A stretch of DNA of 36,870 nucleotides from Vicinamibacterales bacterium (GCA_023717525.1 JAMQPK010000020.1:1-36870); one strand, 5' to 3'. Counted from the first letter of the stretch, positions 21,901-30,498 are shown. A program made the numbers and translations. The notes: generated by a model from the sequence alone, not told the origin.

Positions 21901-23719
21901 CGATCGCGACGCCGGCCGCCTGAGGTACCGGCTGCTGGGATCCGGTCGGCGTCAGATGGCCAGTCTTGTGATCGATCCTGAAGACGACGACATTCTCGCC
22001 TGCCTGATTGGCGCAGAACAAATACTCGTTCGACGGATCGATCGTCAGGTTGCGCGGAGTCCGGCCGAGGCTCGGGATGTACTCGACGAACGTGAGCGTG
22101 CCTTTGCCGGGATCGACTGAATACAACGCCAGACTGTCGTGACCGCGGTTGCTGACGTACAGCCACTTGCCTTCTTTGTCGATCTGAATCTCGGCTGTTG
22201 AATTGTTCCCGCTGAAGTCGTCCGGCTTCGTCGAAAGGGTCTGCAGCGCTTTCAAGCTGCCTTCATGAATTTCGAAGACCGTCACCTTCGAATCGGTCTC
22301 GTGATTCACATACAGGAAGCGGCCATTCGGATGAAGTTGTAACCGCCGAGGGCCGGAGCCGGCCGGCAAATTCACAAACGGCGGTTCCAACGGTGTCGCG
22401 GTACGACTAGCAGCATCGACGCGATAGCTGTAGACGCGGTCGAGACCAAGCTCGGCGACGTAAGCGAACTTGCTGTCCTTGCTGAACACGATTCCATGCG
22501 CTTTCGGCCCGGGCTGGCGCGGCGAGAGCGGCTTACCTGTGTGCTGGTCTGTGTAGAACGGCTCGCTCAGCCTGCCGTCTGCCTCGACGCCGTACAACGT
22601 GAACGTGCCGCTGTTGTACGTAACGGTGCCGGCCAGCTTGCCGCTCGGGTCGAGCACGACCTGATTCGCAAGGTCCCCCTTCGCCGACACCTTATTAATA
22701 AGGCTGAGCATGCCGGTCTTGTGGTCGATCCGGTAGGCCGAAACGGTATCCATCTTGTCCGGGCTCTGCCACGTCACCGAATACAGATATTTTCCGTTCG
22801 GCGATGCCCACACGTGGGCAGGATTGGCAATTTCGGCGGCGAGGCCGAGAGGCGCGAGCGTGCCGCTCTTCGAATCAAACCTGAAGGAGTAAATACCCTT
22901 CGAGGCGGATGTCGTCGTCGCATTCGGCTGGGTATAGCTGCCTGCAAACAACAGATAGTCGCCGGCCGCCTTCTGCGCAGGTGCGGTCGCAGCGGACTGC
23001 CTCGGCACTTTCAGGAACTGATCCGGCGTCAGCGCGCGCGGAGTAAACCGCGCCTGCCTCACCGCGCCGTTGAAGTAGTTCACATGATTCATCCGCGCGG
23101 CGACAGAGGCCGCACCTGGGCCCTGCGGCTTGAACGCCAGCTCGGCTTCGCCCTGAAGCTCGCCATTCACATAGCTGCGGAACATCTTTCCGTCATATGT
23201 CGATGCCACGTGATACCACTGCCCGATCGGATGCAGCTTGTCGCGAAGCAATAGCGCTCGGTTATAGCCAGGACCGCTGACAAATGCGTCGAGACACCAC
23301 TGATTGCCGTCGATTACGCGCAGCTCGAACAGAAAACGCGCATTCGCGTCCTGGGTACTGCTGCCGGTGAGGGTGACGAGCTGGCCGTTCGCGGGATTGC
23401 GCTCGGCGAGGTGAAACCACCGCTGCTCGGGTGCGCCGCCGTCCGGACGAAAGATCGCTTCGAAGGTGAACTGCTCGGCGCCGGCCAAGGGATGCTGATC
23501 GAGGTAAATCGAATCATCGACGCCGTCGAACTGAACCGCCTTGCCAAGGGGCGTGTCGATCACCTTCGGATTGCCCTCGGCCTTGACCGGCAGGCCCCCG
23601 ATCTTCTCGAGCGAATCGAACGTCCACGTCGTCTGACGCGGCGCGTTCTGCGCCGCGCCGCCAATTGCGGTTGCGACGACCAGCGCGACAAAGGCGGGCA
23701 GTAGAACTATCCGGTTCAT
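21887..23719 (-). CDS. Exported LamG-lactonase (6-phosphogluconolactonase-like) fusion
   Basis: A 610-residue exported protein. After the signal peptide (VLLPAFVALVVATAIGGAAQ), residues about 30-240 form a LamG/concanavalin-like domain (AVQFDGVDDSIYLD, FTFEAIFRPDGG, WYHVASTYDGKMFRSYVNG). Residues about 255-610 form a seven-bladed Lactonase domain of the Pgl type (GDYLLFAGSYTQP, PAHVWASPNGKYLYSV, AHGIVFSKDSKFAYVAELGLDRVYSY, PRNLTIDPSNEYLFCANQAGENVVVF). Pgl proteins are cytosolic in many bacteria, so an exported version joined to a carbohydrate-binding-like module suggests action on extracellular sugar lactones or polymers. It follows the M20 peptidase gene by 14 bases in an operon. Confidence 0.87.
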   Translation of the reverse strand: MNRIVLLPAFVALVVATAIGGAAQNAPRQTTWTFDSLEKIGGLPVKAEGNPKVIDTPLGKAVQFDGVDDSIYLDQHPLAGAEQFTFEAIFRPDGGAPEQRWFHLAERNPANGQLVTLTGSSTQDANARFLFELRVIDGNQWCLDAFVSGPGYNRALLLRDKLHPIGQWYHVASTYDGKMFRSYVNGELQGEAELAFKPQGPGAASVAARMNHVNYFNGAVRQARFTPRALTPDQFLKVPRQSAATAPAQKAAGDYLLFAGSYTQPNATTTSASKGIYSFRFDSKSGTLAPLGLAAEIANPAHVWASPNGKYLYSVTWQSPDKMDTVSAYRIDHKTGMLSLINKVSAKGDLANQVVLDPSGKLAGTVTYNSGTFTLYGVEADGRLSEPFYTDQHTGKPLSPRQPGPKAHGIVFSKDSKFAYVAELGLDRVYSYRVDAASRTATPLEPPFVNLPAGSGPRRLQLHPNGRFLYVNHETDSKVTVFEIHEGSLKALQTLSTKPDDFSGNNSTAEIQIDKEGKWLYVSNRGHDSLALYSVDPGKGTLTFVEYIPSLGRTPRNLTIDPSNEYLFCANQAGENVVVFRIDHKTGHLTPTGSQQPVPQAAGVAIVKVQ

Positions 23720-23733
23720 TTGATCTTCATCGC

Positions 23734-25146
23734 CTACTTACGCGCGGCGATCTCCGTAACCACGTTCCATACATACCGAACGAAGGGATAGAGCGACGAC
23801 TCCGCGAGCCGCTCGACATCGCCATGAGGAGGATAGTCAAGGGCATCGGATTCGGTAGACGCAGGCCCGATGCCGTAGGACGGGATTCCCTTCGCACGAA
23901 GCTGCGCCTGGTCGCTCGCTCCCGTGGACATGGACGGCAGCACCGCCGCATCGGGATAAATGGTATTCGAGACTTGTTCCATCACGCGGTACATCTCGGT
24001 GTCGAGCCTCGAGGCGGGCGACGGTGGCCGCGATGGCGGCAGCGGGACAATCTTTACCGCCGGATCGCCGATCACCCTCGTCATTTCTGCATAGAACTTT
24101 TCGATGTCCTCACCCGGCACCGCGCGGATATCCAGCGTGGCTTCCGCTTCCGACGGGATCACGTTTGCGCCAACGCCCGCTTTCAACATCGTCGGGACGA
24201 CCGACGTGCGCAACATCGAATATTCCGCGGGAGAATGTTCCCTCAGATATGCCTGGGCAGGTGCCGCCGTTTTCTCATCGAGCAGCGACTTGTAGATCGC
24301 CGCGCGTTCCGGCGGGCTCATCAGGGCCAGCCGCTGAAAGTAGGCGCGCGTCGTGTCGTTCAGCCGCATGGGCGTTTCCCATCGGCCCACCTTCTCAACA
24401 GCTGCGGCGAGATGAACGAGCGCATTGTCCATACGCGGGACAGAGCCGTGACCGGCAGTGCCCGTCGCCACCAATCGCACCCGCGCCGGCAGCTTTTCGG
24501 CCGTACCGATGCTCACCGATGCGACCCGGCCGCCTTCGATTCTCGCGCCGCCGCCTTCGGTCATGGCAAATTCCGCGTCGATCTCGTCGAAATGTTCGCG
24601 GACCATGTAGTTGATGCCGACTCCAGTGATATCGGCCTCTTCAGCTGATTCGGCGAGAAAGATGACGTCGCGATCCAACTGAACGCCGAGGCGTTTGAGC
24701 ATCAGCATCGTGATGAGATTCGCCGCCAGCACCGGCTTGTCGTCCTTCGAGCCGCGCCCCCAGATGTAGCCATCCTTCATCACGGCGCCGAACGGATCGA
24801 CGGGCCACTTTTCGCGCTGCACGGCCACAACGTCTGTGTGGGCCAGGATCAGGAGAGGCCGCTTGGAACCGTTGCCCTTGAGTCGCGCCACCAGGTTGGG
24901 GCGATTCGGGTCGAGAGCGAAGGTCTTGGTCGGAATGCCTTCCGCGTCGAACACCTTCTTCAGATAGTCCACCGCAAGAATTTCATGGCCAGCTGTTGTG
25001 TCCAATTGCACGAGGGCACGATAGCGTTCAAGGATTTCCGGACGGAGCTTGTCCCAATCAATCGGCGGAACCTTCACCGGCACTTGCGCGTCCAACGAGC
25101 AAAGGGATGCGGCGACGATCGCGAGTACGGTGAGGCTGCGCTTCAT
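23734..25146 (-). CDS. Exported M20 family metallopeptidase
   Basis: A 470-residue zinc peptidase with signal peptide (KRSLTVLAIVAASLCSLDAQ). M20 signatures are His103-Thr-Asp105 (LILAHTDVV), GRGSKDDK at about 130-137 with the metal-bridging Asp, and Glu169-Glu170 (AESAEEAD) as catalytic base and ligand. The dimerisation domain then follows (ARVRLVATGTAGHGSVPRMDNA). It likely cleaves dipeptides or N-acyl amino acids outside the cytoplasm. ATG 25146 is chosen because it overlaps the CHRD stop (ATGA) and starts the signal peptide; an in-frame extension to 25239 would run into the CHRD gene. Confidence 0.9.
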   Translation of the reverse strand: MKRSLTVLAIVAASLCSLDAQVPVKVPPIDWDKLRPEILERYRALVQLDTTAGHEILAVDYLKKVFDAEGIPTKTFALDPNRPNLVARLKGNGSKRPLLILAHTDVVAVQREKWPVDPFGAVMKDGYIWGRGSKDDKPVLAANLITMLMLKRLGVQLDRDVIFLAESAEEADITGVGINYMVREHFDEIDAEFAMTEGGGARIEGGRVASVSIGTAEKLPARVRLVATGTAGHGSVPRMDNALVHLAAAVEKVGRWETPMRLNDTTRAYFQRLALMSPPERAAIYKSLLDEKTAAPAQAYLREHSPAEYSMLRTSVVPTMLKAGVGANVIPSEAEATLDIRAVPGEDIEKFYAEMTRVIGDPAVKIVPLPPSRPPSPASRLDTEMYRVMEQVSNTIYPDAAVLPSMSTGASDQAQLRAKGIPSYGIGPASTESDALDYPPHGDVERLAESSLYPFVRYVWNVVTEIAARK

Positions 25147-25703
25147 TTGGTTCTCACAGCAAACGGCGGCAGATACCCCGAGCCTTTCACCGGCACGTCC
25201 TCTCCCGCGATTTCGTGCTCTTCGAGCAACCATCCCCATAGATGGCCAGAGGGCATTTTTTCACTATCGATCTGAATGTAGAGCTTGCGACTCCGGAGCG
25301 CTGCCAGCTGGCTCGCGTCGAGCTTCTTCTGACCCGAGACTTTGCCGGCAGTGTCGCCTTCCAGCGTCAGGTCGAACTGCGCGTCCCCCGGAATTCCGGG
25401 TCCCCTGCTCAACGAGAGGCGGGCTTTTGTCGCTCGCCCGGACAAACCTGTGAATGTTCCAGAGATGGTGATGGTATCGCCGTCCAGCGTCGCGGTCGCC
25501 GTACCTTTACTACCGATAATGAGGGGCTGCGTCTCGTCATTGTGGGGCAGCGGCGACAGATACACCTGGTATTTCTCGGCTGCGGCCAGCGGAACGAATG
25601 CCAGAACAGCCAATAGCACAATCAGACTTTTTTTGATTCGCGCGGGGCCCCACCCCCGCGCGCTGCCGTCGCTTACGCTCCGGATCTTGGTTGAATCGGT
25701 CAT
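25143..25703 (-). CDS. Exported CHRD-domain protein
   Basis: A 186-residue protein. The hydrophobic signal segment (KKSLIVLLAVLAFVPLAAAE) is followed by a CHRD (chordin-like) domain of about 120 residues: KYQVYLSPLPHNDETQPLIIGSKGTATATLDGDTITISGTFTGLSG, and later QLAALRSRKLYIQIDSEKMPSGHLWGWL, typical of the family. Function of bacterial CHRD proteins is unknown. ATG 25703 is the nearest start, but it gives an unusual 22-residue extension before the signal peptide, and that part is encoded by a GC palindrome (25639-25662). The true start is thus uncertain. It overlaps the M20 gene by four bases and heads the CHRD-M20-lactonase operon. Confidence 0.82.
   Translation of the reverse strand: MTDSTKIRSVSDGSARGWGPARIKKSLIVLLAVLAFVPLAAAEKYQVYLSPLPHNDETQPLIIGSKGTATATLDGDTITISGTFTGLSGRATKARLSLSRGPGIPGDAQFDLTLEGDTAGKVSGQKKLDASQLAALRSRKLYIQIDSEKMPSGHLWGWLLEEHEIAGEDVPVKGSGYLPPFAVRTK
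25639..25662. repeat. GC-rich palindrome in the start of the CHRD gene
   Basis: A perfect 9-base stem, CGCGCGGGG (25639-25647) and CCCCGCGCG (25654-25662), with loop CCCCAC. On the gene strand it is followed by AATCAAAAAAAG, not a T-run, so it is not an intrinsic terminator for the minus strand. It encodes part of the non-conserved N-terminal extension of the CHRD protein and may be a REP-like insertion. Confidence 0.6.
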
Positions 25704-25730
25704 CTGCTTAGAGCATCTTTCTTGTGACGA

Positions 25731-25789
25731 AATCACCAAATCACCAAATGCCATATATCACCCGATCACCTATCACCCAATCTCCAATC
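25731..25789 (+). repeat. Dispersed GATTGGGTGAT-type intergenic repeat, copy c (inverted)
   Basis: Read on the minus strand it starts GATTGGAGATTGGGTGATAG and continues with GTGATCGGGTGATA, then ATTTGGTGATTTGGTGATT units. The first about 35 bases match copy b (18068-18103) at all but about two positions. It fills most of the 89-base gap between the PQQ-cytochrome fusion gene and the CHRD gene, in the opposite orientation to copies a and b. Confidence 0.72.
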
Positions 25790-25792
25790 GTC

Positions 25793-27946
25793 CTAGTTCA
25801 CGTTCTTCGGCAAGCCAAAGACGTAGACTCCGTGGCCGATCGTCGGCCGCTGAATCTCGCCGCGCAACATCGTCGTCGGCTTCTGCTCAGGACTGCCGCC
25901 GTTGTAACCGGTCGGCACGGCCACGAACTGCTCGCCGCCGACGCTGAATGTCGTGGGATATCCCTGCGCCGTCGTGGGCAGCCGCGTCTCCCACAGCGTC
26001 TTCCCGGTCTTGATGTCGAACGCGCGGAACGTCCGATCGAAGTCGCCGACGAACCCGACACCGCCCGCGGTAGTAATGACGGACGTCAGGAACGGGCTGC
26101 GCTGTTGAAAGCTCCAGACCGGCCGCATGGTGTTGGTTTCATAGGCGGACAAGCGCCCCAGGTTGCCGTCGGTTCCAGGCATTTCGTAAAACAACTGCGG
26201 GCCGCCGCCGTACATCGCGCAATTCTGGCTGAGCGGGAGAAGCAGCAGGTCGTTGGACGGATCGTAGCTCGTGGCCTGCCAGTTGTGGCCGCCGGACGGG
26301 CTCGGGCATGAGGCTACTGCCTGACCGGGCTTCTTCTCGAGGATGTCGTCGCGATAGGTCGTCCGGCCGGTCTTCATATCAATGGCCGCCCACACATTTT
26401 GGAAGACCGTTTCCTTCACGTCGAGAAATTTTCCCGTGACGCGATCCAGTTTCCACATCAAGCCGGACTTCCCGACCGTCATCAACGTCTTCTGCGACCC
26501 ATGATCGATCAGCGTGCGCTCGAACACCTCGTCGAGGTCGAGCGTTTCTCCCGGCGCGTTCTGAAAGAACCACTTCAGCTTGCCGGTGTCGGGATCGAGG
26601 GCCAGCGTGGTGTTCGAATAGAGCGCATCGCCGTTGGGCCCGCGTTGATCGCGACTGGATCCCTTCGCCTGACCTGTACCCCAGAACGCCAGGTTCAGCT
26701 GAGGATCATACGTACCGGCAATCCATGTGTCGGCGCCCGAGCGTTGATCGTCGGTGAGATTTCCCCACGTATCGCCGCCCGGCGTTCCCTTGCGTGCGAC
26801 CGTGTAGAACTTCCATAGTTGCTTTCCGGTCGCGGCGTCATAGCCGGCGATGAAGCAATGGTCCTTGGCATCCAGCTCGTTGCAGCGCGTAATGCCGACG
26901 AGCAGCTTGTCTTTGGCCACCATGATGCCGCCGATCTTGTCGTCCGGGAATTCCGCGGGCCTGGTTTTCCAGACAATGTTTCCCGTGCGCGCGTCGAGCG
27001 CGTACAACGTGGCGTCGGTGGCCGGATAGAACACCAGATTTCCATAGAGCGCCATCGTACGCGTGGCGTTCTGGCCTGGCGTGTTCATGGGACCCAGCCG
27101 ATGCTCCCAGAGCAGGTCCCCCGTCCGGGCGTCGAGCGCCTGGACCGTGTTGCTGACGTTTGTCGACAGGAACATCACACCATCGTGCACAAGCGGAGTC
27201 ATCTGCTGCCGCATGCCGTCTTCGAGCGGCCATGCCCACTTCAGCTGAAGCAAGCCCGCGTTCCTGGGCGTAATCTGCGTCAGCGGGCTGTTGTTCCAAC
27301 CCGAATAGTTCCGGTAGTGCATCAGCCAGTCGCCTTCGGGCGGACTCGCGAGCATCTCGGGCGTGATCGAACTGTAACTCTTGATAGTACCAGCCAGGGT
27401 CAGACCCATTCGCGCCGGCGCCGCTGCCGTCGAGTCGTCGTCCCCGCCCCGTCCACGACCGCCGCGGCCACGGCCGCCCCGTCCTTGTGCAGCCGGTGCA
27501 GCGGCCGCAGCCGTCAAGCCAGCAGGCATCTGGCCATTAGCCACCGACACAATCGCGATGTTGGTTTCGGGAGTAAGGGCGCTCGACCCGGCCTGGGCGC
27601 CGTTGGCTTTCAGAATGAACGCCACGATCGATGCGTACGAGTCGGCAGAAAGACTGTTGGGATTTTCAGGCGGCATCGACGTACGGATGCGCGTGAACAA
27701 CTCCTGGGTTGTGTGAGGCCCCCATGAGCTCATGAATGTCGCACCGGCAAGTGCAGGCGCCTCACCACCGCCGGAGAGCGTCCTGCCGTGACACGCAGCG
27801 CAACTCTGAGTGTACGCCGCCTGGCCTACCGTCGCCTGCTGGTCGGTGTACGGGGCACTTTGCTGCGCCCGTGTGGCTGCTGACCACCCGCTGAACGTTC
27901 CGGCGATCGCGATGACTGTGAGTGCGACTCCGTATCGTGTTTTCAT
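25793..27946 (-). CDS. PQQ-dependent dehydrogenase with N-terminal cytochrome c domain
   Basis: A 717-residue periplasmic quinohemoprotein. After the signal peptide (cleavage near ATRAQ) a cytochrome c domain carries heme motif Cys49-Ala-Ala-Cys52-His53. Residues about 144-178 are an Ala/RG-rich linker with GRGGRGRGGRGRGG. From about 205 a PQQ propeller begins (DWLMHYRNYSGWNNSPLTQIT) with repeated tryptophan-docking strands (LDARTGDLLWEHRL, LDARTGNIVWKTRP, YDAATGKQLWKF). Asp470-Leu-Asp472 (ETLDLDEV) sits where the catalytic and lanthanide-binding aspartates lie in Ln-dependent alcohol dehydrogenases. Classical type II quinohemoproteins carry cytochrome c at the C-terminus, so the order is reversed. 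It is the last gene of the PQQ operon, starting three bases past the cytochrome c gene. Confidence 0.9.
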   Translation of the reverse strand: MKTRYGVALTVIAIAGTFSGWSAATRAQQSAPYTDQQATVGQAAYTQSCAACHGRTLSGGGEAPALAGATFMSSWGPHTTQELFTRIRTSMPPENPNSLSADSYASIVAFILKANGAQAGSSALTPETNIAIVSVANGQMPAGLTAAAAAPAAQGRGGRGRGGRGRGGDDDSTAAAPARMGLTLAGTIKSYSSITPEMLASPPEGDWLMHYRNYSGWNNSPLTQITPRNAGLLQLKWAWPLEDGMRQQMTPLVHDGVMFLSTNVSNTVQALDARTGDLLWEHRLGPMNTPGQNATRTMALYGNLVFYPATDATLYALDARTGNIVWKTRPAEFPDDKIGGIMVAKDKLLVGITRCNELDAKDHCFIAGYDAATGKQLWKFYTVARKGTPGGDTWGNLTDDQRSGADTWIAGTYDPQLNLAFWGTGQAKGSSRDQRGPNGDALYSNTTLALDPDTGKLKWFFQNAPGETLDLDEVFERTLIDHGSQKTLMTVGKSGLMWKLDRVTGKFLDVKETVFQNVWAAIDMKTGRTTYRDDILEKKPGQAVASCPSPSGGHNWQATSYDPSNDLLLLPLSQNCAMYGGGPQLFYEMPGTDGNLGRLSAYETNTMRPVWSFQQRSPFLTSVITTAGGVGFVGDFDRTFRAFDIKTGKTLWETRLPTTAQGYPTTFSVGGEQFVAVPTGYNGGSPEQKPTTMLRGEIQRPTIGHGVYVFGLPKNVN

Positions 27947-27949
27947 AAT

Positions 27950-28834
27950 CTATTGTTCTTGCTGTGCCCCACCGCCGCGACCTGCCGGAGCCGGCGGAGG
28001 AATCGTTCCCTGGCGCGTGAGGAAGGCCATGAGGTCTTTGAATTCGGCGGGCGTCAGCCGTTTATCGTAGTCGGTCGGCATCAGGCTCTTCGGCTCGACC
28101 ACAACTTTACGCAGTTTCGATCTGTCAAACGAACGGATCTGCTGGTCGGTGTCGATCATCTGGAGCGAATACCCATCTTCGTTCAGGAGCACGCCGTCGA
28201 CGATCTTCCCGTCGCCCAATGTCACGTGCACCGGCAAATAGTCATCCATGGTCGGCAGGTTCCTCAGATGCGCGCCGCCGCTGCCATAGACTTTATGCTT
28301 TTCCTTCGTGAGCGCGTCAACGATCGTGCTGGACTTTCGAGTGCCCGCAATATTCGAGAGATCAGGTGCCATGAGCCCGCCCTTGCCGGCAAGCATATGG
28401 CACGTGCCGCATTGCCCTTTGCCCCAGAACACCGCCTCGCCGAGTGCGACATCTCCGGGAAGCGGGTTGTCGATTGCCGTGCCACGAAGAGCGTGAATAT
28501 AGGCGACGAGTTTCCAGATATCCGAATCCGGAAGGCCTTGGGGCTTCATGACCGTGCCCGGCATGCCGTTCTTGATGACGTTGAACGTCTGCGAATCGGA
28601 ACGCCCAAGGTCCACACGGTCGCCCAACACCATCGCTGGTCCGATTTCTCCGCCACCACCGTTGGCGCCATGACATGCGGTGCACGTCTTGTGGTAGAGC
28701 GCGTCACCTTCCGCGATCGCCTGTGCGTTGCCGATAGCAGGATTCGGTGGGCCCGCTCCCGCGCCGCGTTGGCCCATGAGCGACGCCACGGAGCACACGA
28801 CGAGCAGTGTTGCAATGAAAAGGCCTGTCTTCAC
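27950..28834 (-). CDS. Diheme c-type cytochrome
   Basis: A 294-residue periplasmic protein with a signal peptide (GLFIATLLVVCSVASLMG) and two heme c motifs: Cys51-Thr-Ala-Cys54-His55 and Cys142-Gly-Thr-Cys145-His146. The second part, with GQCGTCHMLAGKGGLMAPDLSNIAGTRK and a later MPTDYDKRLTPAEFKDLMAFLTRQ, resembles the 'putative heme-binding' cytochromes found beside membrane-bound dehydrogenases. GTG 28834 is the start; an AGGAGG overlapping the stop of the PQQ gene precedes it. It likely takes electrons from the two adjacent PQQ dehydrogenases to the respiratory chain. Confidence 0.9.
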   Translation of the reverse strand: MKTGLFIATLLVVCSVASLMGQRGAGAGPPNPAIGNAQAIAEGDALYHKTCTACHGANGGGGEIGPAMVLGDRVDLGRSDSQTFNVIKNGMPGTVMKPQGLPDSDIWKLVAYIHALRGTAIDNPLPGDVALGEAVFWGKGQCGTCHMLAGKGGLMAPDLSNIAGTRKSSTIVDALTKEKHKVYGSGGAHLRNLPTMDDYLPVHVTLGDGKIVDGVLLNEDGYSLQMIDTDQQIRSFDRSKLRKVVVEPKSLMPTDYDKRLTPAEFKDLMAFLTRQGTIPPPAPAGRGGGAQQEQ

Positions 28835-28843
28835 GCCCGCCTC

Positions 28844-30409
28844 CTAATTCGCATCGGAAAGACCAAACGCGATGACATTGGTTCCCGACATAATCGCGAA
28901 GAACTGCTGACCCTCGACGCTGTAACTCACTGGAGCAGCGGTGATGACGTCCCCTGTGTTGAAATGCCACAGGGATTTTCCGGTCTTCGCGTCGAGAACA
29001 CTCACCTGGCCAAATTGCTCGGGGGCAAACAGAATTCCGCCAGCTGTCGCCATCAGCCCAGGACCGTAGTGATCCGACCGAACGGCTTTGTACTCCCAGA
29101 TTCTCTTTCCAGTGAGGGCATCAATCGCTCGCACATACGCCTGCCAGGGATCGCTAGCGCTTTCGAAATACCCGGTCGGAGAATCCGGATCGGTGCTGGA
29201 TGTGATTGTGTTCACGCCGCAGCCTTCGTGCGTCACGACGTAGAAATATCCCGTATCGGGGCTATAGGCGGGAGGGGGCCAGTTTGTCGCTCCTGCGGTT
29301 GAGGGGCACGTGATGGTTCCTTTGACCGACGGTTCATGGCCAGGCGCAAGGATCGGTCTTCCTTCCGGACTCAGCCCTGTCGCCCAGTCCAATTTATCGA
29401 TGAACGGCGTGCCCAGGAGATACTGGCCGTTCGTTCGATCCAGCACGTAGTAAAACCCATTGCGGTTGGCGTGCAGCAGGAGTTTCCGCGGCTGTCCTCG
29501 GAAGTTTGCGTCCACGAGTATCGAGACTTCCATCGAATCCCAATCGTGGACGTCGTGCGGCGTGTTCTGGAAATGCCACTTGAGCACTCCGGTCTTCACA
29601 TCAATCGCGACAATGGATTCGCTATAGAGATTGTCACCTTCACGTCCCTGCCCCGTCCATTGTGGGTTGGGCTGCCCGGTTCCGTAGTACAGCAGACCCA
29701 GGACCGGGTCGTACGACCCGCTGATCCAGATCGGAGCGCCGGCAGGTGTCCCGCCTCCCCACGTTTTGTAGGCCGGTTCGTTGGGCTTCGGCACAGCAGA
29801 CCAGTTCCATAGGTGCTTTCCGGTTTGTGCATCGTAGGCCTGCATGAAGCCGCCGCCAACCGGTCCCCGATTGCCGGAGACGATCACCTTGCCGTCGGCG
29901 ACAAGCGGCGCCCCGCCGGTGATCGGGTGCCCGCCTTCCGACTTCACATCCCAGCGAACCCCGCCGTTACGAACATCGAGCGCCACCAGATGGCTGTCTG
30001 AGGTGACGACGTACACCTTGTTATCGTAAAACGCCGTGCCACGCTGTCTTGTGGTGGATACGGGCGGGCGCTGATACCGCCAGAGGACGTTGCCGGTGCG
30101 AGCATCGATCGCGTCGAGGCGATTGAAACCGGAAATGTACATGACGCCATTCACCACAATGGGCGTCACTTCCCCTTCCTCGATGTTGTCAACGTGGTAC
30201 ACCCACTTTGATTGCAGCCGCGACGCGTTCGCCGTCGTCACTTGCTTCAACGTCGAAAAGCGCTGGGAGGTGTAGGTCCCGCCATAGGTCACCCAATCCT
30301 TGGGATCTGGATTGAGCAGCATCTGATCCGGTGTTCGCACCTGAGCCGAGGACCCGGCGCAGAGCACGAGAAGGGCCACGCAGAGGACCGCGACATTTTT
30401 CGTAGACAC
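28844..30409 (-). CDS. PQQ-dependent alcohol dehydrogenase family protein
   Basis: A 521-residue periplasmic quinoprotein. I start at GTG 30409, which has AGGAG six bases upstream and gives a signal peptide (VLCVALLVLCAGSSAQ); longer in-frame starts run into the upstream gap and receptor gene. Family marks are DWVTYGGTYTSQRFSTLKQV near the N-terminus, ALDVRNGGVRWDVK and YDAQTGKHLWNWSA propeller strands, YGTGQPNPQW, and PHDVHDWD where Asp289-Trp-Asp291 matches the D-x-D of lanthanide-dependent enzymes. No vicinal cysteine pair is seen. It probably oxidises alcohols or sugars; the substrate is unknown. Downstream, the cytochrome c gene begins after nine bases. Confidence 0.9.
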   Translation of the reverse strand: MSTKNVAVLCVALLVLCAGSSAQVRTPDQMLLNPDPKDWVTYGGTYTSQRFSTLKQVTTANASRLQSKWVYHVDNIEEGEVTPIVVNGVMYISGFNRLDAIDARTGNVLWRYQRPPVSTTRQRGTAFYDNKVYVVTSDSHLVALDVRNGGVRWDVKSEGGHPITGGAPLVADGKVIVSGNRGPVGGGFMQAYDAQTGKHLWNWSAVPKPNEPAYKTWGGGTPAGAPIWISGSYDPVLGLLYYGTGQPNPQWTGQGREGDNLYSESIVAIDVKTGVLKWHFQNTPHDVHDWDSMEVSILVDANFRGQPRKLLLHANRNGFYYVLDRTNGQYLLGTPFIDKLDWATGLSPEGRPILAPGHEPSVKGTITCPSTAGATNWPPPAYSPDTGYFYVVTHEGCGVNTITSSTDPDSPTGYFESASDPWQAYVRAIDALTGKRIWEYKAVRSDHYGPGLMATAGGILFAPEQFGQVSVLDAKTGKSLWHFNTGDVITAAPVSYSVEGQQFFAIMSGTNVIAFGLSDAN

Positions 30410-30498
30410 GAGGATCTCCTTACGGTTCAACAGGGACTGAGGGACCGTACAGGGAGGACAGACAAGGAAGGAAAGGTGCGCAGCGCCACAAGACGCTC

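Noticed and set aside
25731-25789. Intergenic repeat units as a CRISPR array
   Set aside because: Units are short, contiguous, degenerate and without unique spacers; no cas genes are present.
27953-29302. Plus-strand open frame of 449 codons across the cytochrome c and PQQ genes
   Set aside because: Antisense to two genes with clear heme and PQQ motifs; no motif, ribosome site or plausible domain in the product.
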